Assembly: GCF_020215645.1 (NCBI RefSeq)
Contig: NZ_CP084058.1
Span: forward strand, 9,424,001 to 9,488,000
DNA: 64,000 bases
Reading direction: 5' to 3'
From: Nonomuraea gerenzanensis
GTDB taxonomy: Bacteria > Actinomycetota > Actinomycetes > Streptosporangiales > Streptosporangiaceae
Positions within the stretch are counted from its first letter, which is position 1. The number at the start of each line of letters is the position of its first letter. The position numbers and the translations under genes are program-made. Shown here piece by piece: positions 45,990-55,943 of the stretch. The notes below the pieces were generated by a model. It saw nothing but the letters and a program-made list of their open reading frames with translations, was not told the origin of the DNA and did no database searches.

Positions 45990-46610
45990 TCAGGTCTCGT
46001 CGAGTGCCCTCAGCGGGTCGAGGCGGTGGATCAGGGTGACGGCGGCCTCGATGACCTCCCGCGCCTCCTCCTCGGTGTCGGAGGTGGCGACCTCCCGGGC
46101 CGCCTCGCCGATGATGCTGGTCAGCACCGCCACGGTGAACCGGTCGAGCGGATCCCCGCCGGCGCCCAGCAGCACCGCGTTCTGCCGCACCCACTCCCGT
46201 CCGCGCGTGCGGCGGATCAGCTCGAAGCCCGGCGGCCCGTCGCCGTCGATGAACAGGCGCACCAGGTCGCGCCGCTCCCACGCCCCGGCGAGGTAGGCCC
46301 GCGCCCCCGCGATCAGCAGCTCCACCGGGTCGGAGACGCCGTCCTTCCTGGCCTTGGCCACGCTGGAGGCGGACGCCTGCTCGTGGGCGGCCTGGTGGTC
46401 CTCGTACAGGGCGAGGAAGAGCTCGGTCTTGCCGCCGAAGTGGTGGTAGAGGCTGCCGACGCTGGAGCCGGCGCGGGCGACGACCTCGGAGACGTTGGCC
46501 TCGGCGAAGCCGTGCTCGCTGAAGACCTCGCGCGCGGCCTGCAGCATGCTCTTGCGCGTCTGCGCCGTACGGCTCCACTCCCACGAGGACTTGCGTGCCA
46601 TGACAGCCAT
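45990..46610 (-). CDS. TetR-family regulator of the acyl-CoA cluster
   Basis: 206 residues. Helix-turn-helix at about 17-62: MLQAAREVFSEHGFAEANVS, then EVVARAGSSVGSLYHHFGGKTELFLALYE. The ligand domain is of the FadR/KstR-like length and probably binds an acyl-CoA. It is divergent from the acyl-CoA dehydrogenase, and its own promoter holds two TTCTAGAA sites, so it is the best candidate for the protein binding all CTAG-type dyads of this cluster. ATG at 46610 or 46601. Confidence 0.92.
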   Translation of the reverse strand: MAVMARKSSWEWSRTAQTRKSMLQAAREVFSEHGFAEANVSEVVARAGSSVGSLYHHFGGKTELFLALYEDHQAAHEQASASSVAKARKDGVSDPVELLIAGARAYLAGAWERRDLVRLFIDGDGPPGFELIRRTRGREWVRQNAVLLGAGGDPLDRFTVAVLTSIIGEAAREVATSDTEEEAREVIEAAVTLIHRLDPLRALDET

Positions 46611-46622
46611 CCTAGCCCGCCG

Positions 46623-46643
46623 AATTCTAGAATCAGATTCTTG
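46623..46643. promoter_or_regulatory. CTAG-type operator B1
   Basis: TTCTAGAA (46625-46632) extended as AGAATC-A-GATTCT, 15 nt before the TetR start. Confidence 0.6.
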
Positions 46644-46672
46644 ACACAGAGCCGTAACGGATAGAGTGTCTT

Positions 46673-46692
46673 CCTAGAGAGCGATTCTAGAA
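46673..46692. promoter_or_regulatory. CTAG-type operator B2
   Basis: CCTAGA at 46673 and TTCTAGAA at 46685-46692, 20 nt before the acyl-CoA dehydrogenase GTG. Confidence 0.6.
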
Positions 46693-46712
46693 ATAGCATC
46701 AGGGAGGCGGCT

Positions 46713-47867
46713 GTGGACTTCTCGCTCACCCCGGAGGAACGCCAGATCCGCGACACCGTCCGCGCCTTCGTCGAGAAGGAGATCATGCCGCTGGAGCCCG
46801 AGGTCCTGCGCAACGAGCGCGAGGGCCGGCCAGGTCTCGATCCCGACGTCCTGCGCGAACTGCGCGCCAAGGCCAGGAAGTCCGGCTTCTGGGGGATCAA
46901 CACCCCCGAGGAGTACGGCGGAGCGGCGCTCGGCCCCATCATGTCCGCGATCATCGCCATGGAGATCGGCCGCACGTTCGTGCCGTTCTCGTTCGGCGGC
47001 AGCGCCGACAACATCCTCTACGCAGGCACCGAGGAGCAGAAGCAGCGCTACCTGATCCCCACCATCGAGGGCGAGCGCCGCTCCTGCTTCGCGATCACCG
47101 AGCCGGGCGCCGGCTCCGACGCCCGCAACATCCGCACCAGGGCCGTGCGCGACGGCTCGGAGTGGGTGATCAGCGGCGAGAAGACGTTCATCACGGGCGG
47201 CAGCGAGGCGGACTTCGTCATGGTGTTCGCCGTGGCCGGGGAGCACGGCGTCACCTGCTTTCTGGTGGACCGCGACATGGGCTGGAAGTCCGAGCCCATC
47301 CCGACCATGGGGCAGTGGGGCCCGGCCTCGCTCGTGTTCGAGGACGTGCGCGTGCCGGAGGAGAACATCCTCGGCGAGCTGGGCAAGGGCTTCGAGCTGG
47401 CCATGCAGTGGATCGGCCAGGGCCGTTACATGATCCCGGCGCGGGCCATCGGCTCGGCCGAGCGCATGCTGCAGATGGCCATCGACTACGCCAAGATCCG
47501 CAAGTCCATGGGGCAGACGATCTCCAACTACCAGGCCATCCAGTGGATGATCGCCGACTCCCAGGTGGAGATCGAGGCGGCCAAGTGGCTGACGCTCTAC
47601 GCCGCCTGGCGGGTGGGCCAGGGCCTGGACGCCCGGCACGCCTCCTCGATCGCCAAGCTGAACGGCGCCGTCATGGCCAACCAGGTCGTGGACCGGGTAC
47701 TGCAGATCCACGGGGGTATGGGCTACACCAAGGAGCTGCCGATCGAGCGGTGGTACCGCGAGCTGCGGCTGCTGCGCATCTTCGAGGGCACCGACGAGAT
47801 CCAGCGCCGCACGATCGCCCGCAACCTCATCAAGGGCCACGCCAGGCTCGGTCTCATCGGGGAATGA
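46713..47867 (+). CDS. Acyl-CoA dehydrogenase
   Basis: 384-residue flavoprotein that introduces the alpha-beta double bond into acyl-CoA. Visible: FAITEPGAGSDARNIRTRA (FAD/substrate loop), KTFITGGSEADF, QIHGGMGYTKELPIERWYRE and the C-terminal RIFEGTDEIQRRTIARNL, whose glutamate (EGTDEI) is the catalytic base of the short/medium-chain type. GTG start with GGGAGG. Its stop overlaps the synthetase start (ATGA). It provides the enoyl-CoA for the MaoC/SDR pair. Confidence 0.95.
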   Translation: MDFSLTPEERQIRDTVRAFVEKEIMPLEPEVLRNEREGRPGLDPDVLRELRAKARKSGFWGINTPEEYGGAALGPIMSAIIAMEIGRTFVPFSFGGSADNILYAGTEEQKQRYLIPTIEGERRSCFAITEPGAGSDARNIRTRAVRDGSEWVISGEKTFITGGSEADFVMVFAVAGEHGVTCFLVDRDMGWKSEPIPTMGQWGPASLVFEDVRVPEENILGELGKGFELAMQWIGQGRYMIPARAIGSAERMLQMAIDYAKIRKSMGQTISNYQAIQWMIADSQVEIEAAKWLTLYAAWRVGQGLDARHASSIAKLNGAVMANQVVDRVLQIHGGMGYTKELPIERWYRELRLLRIFEGTDEIQRRTIARNLIKGHARLGLIGE

Positions 47868-49954
47868 CGCGCATGTCGGTTGGGGAGCTGTTCAATCCGC
47901 GTTCGATCGCGCTGGTCGGGGCCACCGACAAGTCGGGGTGGTCGATCAGCACGCTGGCGAACCTGCGCGCCCACGGCTTCGCCGGGCCTGTGCACCTGGT
48001 CAACCCGCGGGGCGGCGTGGTGCACGGCCAGCCCGCGTACCGGAGCCTGACGGAGTTGCCCGAGCGGGTGGGTCTGGCGTACGTGATGGTGCCGACCGCG
48101 GCCGTGCTGGGCGTGCTGCGGGAGGGCGCCAAGCTGGGGATCCGCTGCTACGTGATCCTCACGGCCGGGTTCGGGGAGTCCGGGGAGGAAGGGGCGCGGC
48201 TGGAGGCGGAGGTCTCGGCCTTCGCGGCGGAGAACGGGCTGACGATTCTGGGGCCGAACGGCAACGGTTACATCAACGCGGCCGCCGGCGTGACACCGTA
48301 CGGGCTGCCCATCCCCGCGCCGCTGCTGCGCGGCGCGGTCGGCGTGGTGTTGCAGAGCGGGGCGCTGGCCAGCTCCGTGCTGGGGTTCGCGCAGGCCCGC
48401 AACGTGGGGATCAGCCTGCTGACGTCGATGGGCAACGAGTCGGTCGTCACCGTGACGGACGTGGTCGACTATCTGGTGGACGATCCGGCCACCAAGGTCA
48501 TCGCATTGTTCCTGGAGACGGTCAGGAACCCGGCCGAGTTCGCCCGCGTGGCCCGGCGGGCGCTGGAGGCGGGCAAGCCCATCGTGGCGCTCAAGATCGG
48601 CCGCAGCAAGCTGGCCTCGCACACCGCGCAGGCGCACACGGGCGCGCTGGTGGGCGACGACGACGTCATCGACGCGGCGCTGCGGCAGCTCGGCGTGATC
48701 AGGGTGCGGTCGCTGGAGGACCTCATCATCACGGCCGGGCTGCTGGCGTCCTCCGGGCCGCTGCCCGGGCGGCGGGTCGGGGTCGTCACGCCCTCGGGCG
48801 GCGCCTCGGAGATCATCGCCGACCGGGCCGAGGACGAAGGGCTGGAGCTGCCGCCGTTCGCGCCGGAGACGGTGGCGCGGCTGGCGGAGATCGTCCCGTC
48901 CTTCGGCACCGTGCAGAACCCGCTCGACGTCACCGGGTACGTGCTCATCGACCGCACCCTGCTGGGCCGGGCGCTGGAGGCGGTGACGTCGGATCCCGGG
49001 ATCGACCTGATCATGCTGCTGTCGGAGCCGCCCAAGGTGGCGCCGCCCGACCCTGCTCCGGTGCTGGCCACGTACGCGGCCAGTGCGGCGCGGATCGCCG
49101 CCTCGCCGGTGCCGGTCGTGGTGGTGAGCAACGTGCTGACCGATGTGACCGAGTTCGGGCGGCGGGTGCAGGCCGAGACCGGGTTCCCGTACGTCGCGGG
49201 CGGGATCGAGCACGGGCTGCAGGCCATCGCGGCGGCCGTGCGCTGGTCGGAGCAGCGCGAGCGGGTGCTGTCCAGGCCCGTCCCGCTCCCCCGCGCCGTC
49301 GTGCCGCCCGAGGGGGCCGGCGGGGTGTGGGCCGAGCACCGGGCCGCCGCGCTGCTGGCCGCCGCCGGGCTGCCGGTGGTGCCGTCGGAGCTGGCCGCCG
49401 ACGAGTCGGGCGCGGTCGCGGCGGCCGAGCGGTTCAGCTATCCCGTGGTGCTCAAGGCGGCGGCCGAGGGGCTCGGGCACAAGAGCGACGTCGGCGGGGT
49501 CCGGCTCGGGCTCGGCGGGGCGGAGGAGGTGCGGCAGGCCTACCGGGAGGTGGTCACCGCGGTGCCGTCGCTGGCCGGCGTGCTCGTGCAGCCGCAGCGC
49601 GGCGGCGGGATCGAGCTGCTCGTCGGCGTCGTACGGGATCCGGCCTGGGGGCTCACGCTGGCCGTGGGGCTGGGCGGGGTCTGGGTCGAGGTGCTGCGGG
49701 ACACGGCGCTGCGGGTGCTGCCGGTGGACGCCGGGGAGGTGCGTACGGCGCTCATGGAGCTGCGTGGCGCGGCGCTGCTGAACGGGGTCAGGGGCAGTCA
49801 GCCCGCCGACCTGGACGCGGTGGCGGACGTGGTGGCCAGGGTCGCGGCGTTCGCGGAGTCGCTGGGCGACGGGCTGGATTCGCTGGAGATCAACCCGCTG
49901 CTCGTCAGCGGCTCCCGCGTCGAGGCCCTCGACGCGCTCATCACCTGGCGATGA
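47864..49954 (+). CDS. NDP-forming acyl-CoA synthetase (acetyl-CoA synthetase alpha-beta fusion)
   Basis: 696 residues. CoA-binding Rossmann domain (NPRSIALVGATDKSGWS), succinyl-CoA-ligase-like domain with SGALASSVLGFAQA and a phospho-histidine-type loop (AHTGALVGDDD), then a C-terminal ATP-grasp domain (FSYPVVLKAAAEGLGHKSDV; LVQPQRGGGIELLVGVVRDP; SLEINPLLV). It activates a carboxylic acid to its CoA ester with ATP giving ADP. ATG at 47864 overlaps the dehydrogenase stop; ATG at 47873 is an alternative. It is the likely entry enzyme of the pathway. A 14-bp terminator follows. Confidence 0.92.
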   Translation: MTRMSVGELFNPRSIALVGATDKSGWSISTLANLRAHGFAGPVHLVNPRGGVVHGQPAYRSLTELPERVGLAYVMVPTAAVLGVLREGAKLGIRCYVILTAGFGESGEEGARLEAEVSAFAAENGLTILGPNGNGYINAAAGVTPYGLPIPAPLLRGAVGVVLQSGALASSVLGFAQARNVGISLLTSMGNESVVTVTDVVDYLVDDPATKVIALFLETVRNPAEFARVARRALEAGKPIVALKIGRSKLASHTAQAHTGALVGDDDVIDAALRQLGVIRVRSLEDLIITAGLLASSGPLPGRRVGVVTPSGGASEIIADRAEDEGLELPPFAPETVARLAEIVPSFGTVQNPLDVTGYVLIDRTLLGRALEAVTSDPGIDLIMLLSEPPKVAPPDPAPVLATYAASAARIAASPVPVVVVSNVLTDVTEFGRRVQAETGFPYVAGGIEHGLQAIAAAVRWSEQRERVLSRPVPLPRAVVPPEGAGGVWAEHRAAALLAAAGLPVVPSELAADESGAVAAAERFSYPVVLKAAAEGLGHKSDVGGVRLGLGGAEEVRQAYREVVTAVPSLAGVLVQPQRGGGIELLVGVVRDPAWGLTLAVGLGGVWVEVLRDTALRVLPVDAGEVRTALMELRGAALLNGVRGSQPADLDAVADVVARVAAFAESLGDGLDSLEINPLLVSGSRVEALDALITWR

Positions 49955-49979
49955 GGTCATTCATCGCCTGGGAGCATGG

Positions 49980-50011
49980 GGAAACGGGCGGCCCGCCGGC
50001 CGCCCGTTTCC
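49980..50011. terminator. Bidirectional terminator
   Basis: GGAAACGGGCGGCC-CGCC-GGCCGCCCGTTTCC, perfect 14-bp stem, between the convergent synthetase and DUF4242-like genes. Confidence 0.85.
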
Positions 50012-50021
50012 GTTCTCGTGG

Positions 50022-50273
50022 CTAGTCCACCTCGACCGGGAGCTCGTAGATCTCGCTCGTCGGATGTCCGGCCTTCTCGTGCACCCGCAGCACCGCCTCC
50101 TTCGACGGCCCCGACGACAGGCAGAACACCTTCCCCGAGTCCGGGTCCAGCCAGGCCCGCTCGAAGTGCACGCCCTCCGCCTCCTCGATCGCGAGGTCAC
50201 GCTCGTGAGCGGCGCGGAGCTGCTCCTCGGTGGCGCCGACGAACCCGCTGTGCACGTCCATGAACTTCGGCAT
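50022..50273 (-). CDS. DUF4242/SCO4226-type small protein
   Basis: 83 residues. It begins PKFMDVHSGFVGATEEQLRA, followed by HFERAWLDPDSGKVFCLSSG and a C-terminal HEKAGHPTSEIYEL, the ferredoxin-like DUF4242 pattern; a Streptomyces relative (SCO4226) is reported to bind nickel. The start ATG has GGGGAGGG 7 nt before it. It is 65 nt after the thiolase-fold gene on the same strand and probably belongs to that operon. Role in the pathway unknown. Confidence 0.8.
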   Translation of the reverse strand: MPKFMDVHSGFVGATEEQLRAAHERDLAIEEAEGVHFERAWLDPDSGKVFCLSSGPSKEAVLRVHEKAGHPTSEIYELPVEVD

Positions 50274-50338
50274 GGCGCATCCCTCCCCATGGGTGGAAGT
50301 GTCCCTCTTTCCTGGAAGGCGTTCCATGCCGTGCCATC

Positions 50339-51466
50339 TCACGGCAGGTGGTTGGCGAGCACCAGGGTGGCGGCCGAGGCGAACATGCCGCCGTTGCCGA
50401 GCACCACGCTCACCTCCACGTCCGGCACCTGGGCCGCCGCCTCGCCGCGGAGCTGGCGTACCGACTCCTGGATGGCGAACATGCCGTACATGCCGGTGTG
50501 CGTGTAGGACAGGCCGCCGCCGTTGGTGTTCAGCGGCAACCGGCCGCCCGGTGAGGTGTGGCCCTCGGCGATGAACGCGCCGGCCTCGCCCCGGCCGACG
50601 AAGCCCAGATCCTCCAGGCCGTAGATGGGCACGTGGGCGAAGGCGTCGTACACCATGAGATGATCCACGTCCTCGTGCGTGATCTTGGCCTCGCCGAACG
50701 CGGCCTCGCCCGACAGGCGGAAGCCCTTGGAGGTGGTGAAGTCCTCCATCTGCGAGATGATCGGCGACTCGGCGGCCTCGCCCGAGCCGAGCAGGTAGAC
50801 CGGGGAGCGGCGGGCGCGCTCCTCGGTGGTGACGATCAGCGCGCCGCCGCCGTCCGTCACCAGGCAGCATTCCAGCAGGTGGAAGGGGTAGGCGACCATC
50901 CGCGAGCTGAGCACGTCCTCGACCGTGATGAGGTCGCGGTACATCGCGCGCGGATTGTGCTGCGCCCAGCGCCGCTGCGCCACCGCGACCTCGGCGAGCT
51001 GCTCGTGCGTGAGGCCGGTCTCCTTCATGTAGCGCAGCGCCGTGATCGTGAACGACGTGGGCGGCCCGACCACCCCGTACGGCAGCTCGAACTGCCCCAG
51101 CAGCGAGTCGGCCCCCAGCCCGAACCGCCCGGCCCCGACCCGCGACCGCCCCGACTCCCCGTGGGTGATCAGCACGGTGCGGCACAGCCCCGCCTTGACG
51201 GCGGCGGCCGCGTGGCGGACGTGGAAGAGGAACGACGAGCCGCCCACCCCCGTGCCGTCCAGCCAGGCGGGCGTGATGCCGAGGGCGTGGGCGATCTGGA
51301 TCGGGCCCGGGGTGCCGACCGTGGCGATGCCGTCGATGTCGTGGATGGTCATGTTCGCGTCGGCGAGGGCGTTCCTGGCGGCCTCCAGGTGCAGCTGCAC
51401 GGTGGAGTGGCCGGGCAGGCGGCCGACCTCGTCGGTCTCGGCGGCGCCCGCGATCACGATGGTCAT
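50339..51466 (-). CDS. Thiolase-fold protein, Ltp/SCP-x type, lacking catalytic cysteines
   Basis: 375 residues of the lipid-transfer/SCP-x thiolase branch. Where thiolases have the nucleophilic cysteine the sequence reads GVGGSSFLFHVRHAAAA, and the second active-site cysteine region reads VLGNGGMFAS, so both cysteines are missing. HTGMYGMFAIQE keeps tyrosine/histidine positions. Cysteine-less members such as Ltp2 act as retro-aldolases on beta-hydroxyacyl-CoA and need a DUF35 partner; one is encoded directly upstream with a 4-nt overlap. Retro-aldolase activity is therefore the better guess than thiolysis. Confidence 0.85.
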   Translation of the reverse strand: MTIVIAGAAETDEVGRLPGHSTVQLHLEAARNALADANMTIHDIDGIATVGTPGPIQIAHALGITPAWLDGTGVGGSSFLFHVRHAAAAVKAGLCRTVLITHGESGRSRVGAGRFGLGADSLLGQFELPYGVVGPPTSFTITALRYMKETGLTHEQLAEVAVAQRRWAQHNPRAMYRDLITVEDVLSSRMVAYPFHLLECCLVTDGGGALIVTTEERARRSPVYLLGSGEAAESPIISQMEDFTTSKGFRLSGEAAFGEAKITHEDVDHLMVYDAFAHVPIYGLEDLGFVGRGEAGAFIAEGHTSPGGRLPLNTNGGGLSYTHTGMYGMFAIQESVRQLRGEAAAQVPDVEVSVVLGNGGMFASAATLVLANHLP

Positions 51467-51870
51467 CGGGCGCCTCCGGCCGGCTCGAAGAGCGGCACGC
51501 TGACGTCACCGCGCCGTTCGAACACCACCCGCAGCTCCATGTCCAGCTTCAGGTGCTCCGGGGTGTTCGGCACGCCGACGATGTTGGTCATCATGCGCAC
51601 GCCCTCCTCCAGCTCGACGACGGCGATGGCGTACGGGGCCTCGTCCTCGAAGCCGGGGGCCGGGCGGTGGTTGATCACGTAGGAGTACAGGGTCGCGCGA
51701 CCGCTGGCGCGGACCCATCCGACCTGGTCGCCGCCGCAGCGGGGGCAGCTCGGCCGCGGGTAGAAGTAGTGCCGCGCGCAGGGTTCGCAACGCTGGATCC
51801 TGAGCTCGCCCGCGGCCGTGCCGTCCCAGAAGGGCTGGGTCTCGGGTGTGGGCTTAGGTGCCGGCTTCAT
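51463..51870 (-). CDS. DUF35 OB-fold zinc-ribbon protein
   Basis: 135 residues. The rubredoxin-like zinc ribbon is RCEPCARHYFYPRPSCPRCG (two CxxC), followed by the OB-fold ATLYSYVINHRPAPGF and PYAIAVVELEEGVRM. DUF35 proteins bind acyl-CoA for thiolase-fold partners, as ChsH2's DUF35 domain does for Ltp2. Start ATG at 51870 with GGGGAGG just before it; a TTG at 51882 is less likely. The promoter region holds operator E. Confidence 0.92.
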   Translation of the reverse strand: MKPAPKPTPETQPFWDGTAAGELRIQRCEPCARHYFYPRPSCPRCGGDQVGWVRASGRATLYSYVINHRPAPGFEDEAPYAIAVVELEEGVRMMTNIVGVPNTPEHLKLDMELRVVFERRGDVSVPLFEPAGGAR

Positions 51871-51883
51871 CGGCCTCCCCAAT

Positions 51884-51914
51884 CCTAGTTCTAGAATTCC
51901 ACTCTAGATCTAGG
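51884..51914. promoter_or_regulatory. CTAG-type operator E (two overlapping dyads)
   Basis: TTCTAGAA (51889-51896) and CTAGATCTAG (51904-51913) flanked by CCTAG...CTAGG, directly upstream of the DUF35-thiolase operon. Confidence 0.65.
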
Positions 51915-51968
51915 TTCTGCCGCGACTCAAGGGCCTGGGCGTCCGTCGCGGATCCACGGACTCGAGAC

Positions 51969-52033
51969 GCCGTTCGCCGATCACGAGCCGGGGATGCCGT
52001 TGTCGATCATGGGCTGGGGATGCCGTCGCCGTT
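51969..52033. repeat. 26-27-bp tandem repeat across the VOC gene stop
   Basis: Copies at 51969-51995 and 51996-52021 and a partial at 52022-52033, sharing GCCGTT-G and CGATCA-G and GGGGAT. The VOC gene's stop (52007-52009) is in the second copy. Confidence 0.75.
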
Positions 52034-52519
52034 CCTGCCGCGCCCGGCCAGCACCTCCTCCAGCGTCGGCCGCTCCTCGACGGGCTCGCGCACGCCCGGC
52101 TGGGCGAGCTGGATCAGCACCCCGTGCGCCTCCTTAGGGTGCAGGAACACCTCCTGCCACCGCACATCGCCACGATTGAGCCCATGCAGCCGGAACCCGC
52201 GCGCGGTCAGCCGGGCCACCGCCGCGTCCAGATCGTTGACGTGGAAGTTGAGGTGATGCACCCCACCTCGCCCCCGCGTCAGCTCGAAGAAGCTGTCGAA
52301 GAACGTGGACCCGGCCAGCGGCTCCATCACCTCGACCTTGTTGCCGTTGGCGTAGGTGAGCTGCAGGGTGCGGTACCCGGCCACCCGGTTGTCCCCGCCG
52401 CCGCCCAGATGCCGGCCGCCGAGCAGGTCGCGGTAGATCGGGAGCAGGTCCCTGATCCGCGGCGCGGCCACCGCCGTGTGGTCGAAGTGCACTTCCAGCC
52501 CGTCGAGTTCCAGATCCAC
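52007..52519 (-). CDS. VOC-family protein (methylmalonyl-CoA epimerase-like)
   Basis: 170 residues with two beta-alpha-beta-beta-beta modules. Metal-ligand positions are visible in HFDHTAVAA (first His), VEVMEPL (Glu), HHLNFHV (His) and HGVLIQLAQ (Gln in place of Glu). Epimerases and dioxygenases of this fold act on CoA esters or aromatic rings; the surroundings favour an acyl-CoA step. GTG start with AAGGAG. Divergent from the MFS gene; operators C and D lie between. A tandem repeat passes through its stop. Confidence 0.85.
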   Translation of the reverse strand: MDLELDGLEVHFDHTAVAAPRIRDLLPIYRDLLGGRHLGGGGDNRVAGYRTLQLTYANGNKVEVMEPLAGSTFFDSFFELTRGRGGVHHLNFHVNDLDAAVARLTARGFRLHGLNRGDVRWQEVFLHPKEAHGVLIQLAQPGVREPVEERPTLEEVLAGRGRNGDGIPSP

Positions 52520-52546
52520 GCGGGGGCTCCTTCCACATTCGGAATC

Positions 52547-52563
52547 CTAGAATTTCATTCTAG
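52547..52563. promoter_or_regulatory. CTAG-type operator C
   Basis: CTAGAAT-TTC-ATTCTAG, perfect 7-bp arms, 27 nt upstream of the VOC gene start. Confidence 0.65.
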
Positions 52564-52614
52564 CCGCTCACCCTTGACGGGCCCTCGCTGTGAGGCGCAA
52601 CATCACAGAAAGCA

Positions 52615-52636
52615 ATTCTAGGAATCGCTTCTAGAA
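52615..52636. promoter_or_regulatory. CTAG-type operator D
   Basis: TTCTAG (52616-52621) and TTCTAGAA (52629-52636), 34 nt upstream of the MFS gene start. Confidence 0.6.
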
Positions 52637-52670
52637 CGTACGGGGGTCCAGCTCGACCAGAAAGGCTGCC

Positions 52671-53981
52671 ATGAGGCTGTCCTACGTCCGTGAGCTCGAC
52701 GAGTACCCAACCGGCGCCAGGCGCATGAAGATCCTCACGATGGCCGTGCTGGCCATCCTCATCGGCTCCTACGAAGGGCAGATCGCGCCCGTCGTCCCCC
52801 TGCTGCTCGAAGACCTCGACATGTCGCTGACCACGTACGGCGCCGTGTCCGGCACGGCGGCGGTGGCCGGGGCGATCGCCTCCATCCTGGGCGGCCGGCT
52901 CACCGACCGGCTCGGCCGGGTCCGGCTGCTGATCCCGCTCATGGCGCTCACGGCCGTGTGCTGCTTCGCCATGACGCTCGTGCACAGCCCGCGTGACCTG
53001 CTGATCGCCAGGATCGTGCTGGCGTTCGTGGACGGCGTGGCCATGGCCAGCACCGCACCGCTGATCCGCGATTTCTCCCCGCGCCTGGGCCGGGCCCAGG
53101 CGTTCGGCTTCTGGACCTGGGGCCCGGTGGGGGCCAACTTCCTGGCCGCGGCCGTCGCCGGCTGGACGCTGCCCATCTTCGACGACTCGTGGCGCTCCCA
53201 GTTCGTCATCATGGGCTGCTTCTCGCTGGTCATCTCGGCGGTCATCGCGTTCAACATCGCCGACCTCTCCCCCGAGCTGCGCGCCAGGATCCAGCACACC
53301 GAGCGGGCCGCCACCGACGTCGTGGACCTGACCCGGCCGCCCCGCGTCCGCTCGCTGTTCGCCCGCCGCAACATCTGGGCGCACGTCGTCGGCATCTCAC
53401 TGTGGCTGGTGCTCTACATCACGCTTTCCCTGTTCGGCCAGACGATGCTGGTCGGGGCGCTCGGCATCAGCAGCGCCGAAGCCTCCACCATCATGGCGGC
53501 CTTCTGGAGCCTCAACCTCATCACGCTCATCGTCACCGGCCGCCTGTCCGACCGTACCCAGCTCCGCAAGCCCTTCTGCCTCGGCGGCACGGTCGCGGCC
53601 GTGCTCGTCACCGGGTACCTGGCGGTCTCGCTCGGCCAGGAAGGCGTCTCCACCGGCACGCTCATGGTGGTGGGCGCGCTGCTCGGCGGCTCGCTCGGCG
53701 TCGCGTACGCACCCTGGATGGCCAACTACTCCGAGGACGCCGAGGACGCCGACCCTCGGCTGCAGGGCACGGCGTGGGGGTTGTTCGGGTTCCTCAGCAA
53801 GGGGATCGCGGTGATCGGGCTGCTGGTCATCCCGCATGTGGTGGCGGCCACGAACTGGCAGACGTGGCTGTTCGTGGCGCTGGGGTGCCTGGTGCTGTTC
53901 GTACCGGCGATCGTGATGTTCAACGGGCCGTGGCGGCGCCGCCCCGTCCCCGCTCCGGCCACGGTCGGCGTCGAGAGCTGA
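52671..53981 (+). CDS. MFS transporter of the catabolic cluster
   Basis: 436 residues, twelve membrane helices. Motif A GGRLTDRLGRVRLLIPLMA and, in the second half, TGRLSDRTQLRKPF. A cytoplasmic loop of about 45 residues links the halves. By position and shared operator it probably imports the acid degraded by the cluster. ATG with AAAGGCTGCC upstream. A 34-37-bp duplication spans its stop. Confidence 0.9.
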   Translation: MRLSYVRELDEYPTGARRMKILTMAVLAILIGSYEGQIAPVVPLLLEDLDMSLTTYGAVSGTAAVAGAIASILGGRLTDRLGRVRLLIPLMALTAVCCFAMTLVHSPRDLLIARIVLAFVDGVAMASTAPLIRDFSPRLGRAQAFGFWTWGPVGANFLAAAVAGWTLPIFDDSWRSQFVIMGCFSLVISAVIAFNIADLSPELRARIQHTERAATDVVDLTRPPRVRSLFARRNIWAHVVGISLWLVLYITLSLFGQTMLVGALGISSAEASTIMAAFWSLNLITLIVTGRLSDRTQLRKPFCLGGTVAAVLVTGYLAVSLGQEGVSTGTLMVVGALLGGSLGVAYAPWMANYSEDAEDADPRLQGTAWGLFGFLSKGIAVIGLLVIPHVVAATNWQTWLFVALGCLVLFVPAIVMFNGPWRRRPVPAPATVGVES

Positions 53982-54022
53982 GCCTGCTCCGGCCACGATC
54001 GGCGGCGTCGAGAGCCGAGCCC
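53952..54022. repeat. 34/37-bp tandem duplication across the MFS stop
   Basis: Copies 53952-53985 and 53986-54022: GCTCCGGCCACG-TCGGC, then GTCGAGAGC-GAGCC. The TGA at 53979-53981 is in copy one; in copy two the same place reads CGA. Confidence 0.85.
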
Positions 54023-54118
54023 GCCTCCGTTCGCTCGTCCCGGGGCAGGTCGTGGCCGCGGCGCGCGCTCACGGCGACGGCAGTCGGGCTCTCAGCCGCT
54101 GTTCATCCCGAAACACGA

Positions 54119-54159
54119 AACCCATGGACCAGCCCGATGCATGGCGTGGTCCATGGGTT
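54119..54159. terminator. Bidirectional terminator between MFS and ettA
   Basis: ACCCATGGACCA / TGGTCCATGGGT, perfect 12-13-bp stem with a 15-nt loop, 20 nt past the ettA stop. Confidence 0.8.
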
Positions 54160-54178
54160 GTCGTTCAGTCGAAACCGA

Positions 54179-55843
<1,665 letters not shown>

Positions 55844-55856
55844 GCTCCCTAGCTTA
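55844..55856 (-). promoter_or_regulatory. Leaderless-type -10 (TAAGCT, minus strand) before ettA
   Basis: Minus strand TAAGCT (55856-55851), AGGGAGC, ATG. Same TAAGCTAGG string as before glbO. Confidence 0.45.
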
Positions 55857-55925
55857 GGGGCTCCCAACCCAGGCTTCCGCCGCTCCCTCCTTACCTGTGG
55901 CCGCCATTCCGCTGTGACGCGGCTC

Positions 55926-55943
55926 GGGTGGGGGTGGGGAGGG
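55926..55943 (+). other. G-quadruplex-type motif upstream of ettA
   Basis: GGGTGGGGGTGGGGAGGG: four G-runs with single-nucleotide loops on the plus strand, 83 nt upstream of the ettA start. Confidence 0.5.

Noticed and set aside
47723..49960. 745-codon minus-strand frame opposite the acyl-CoA synthetase
   Set aside because: Arg/His/Gln-rich with no domain; the synthetase on the plus strand is unambiguous.
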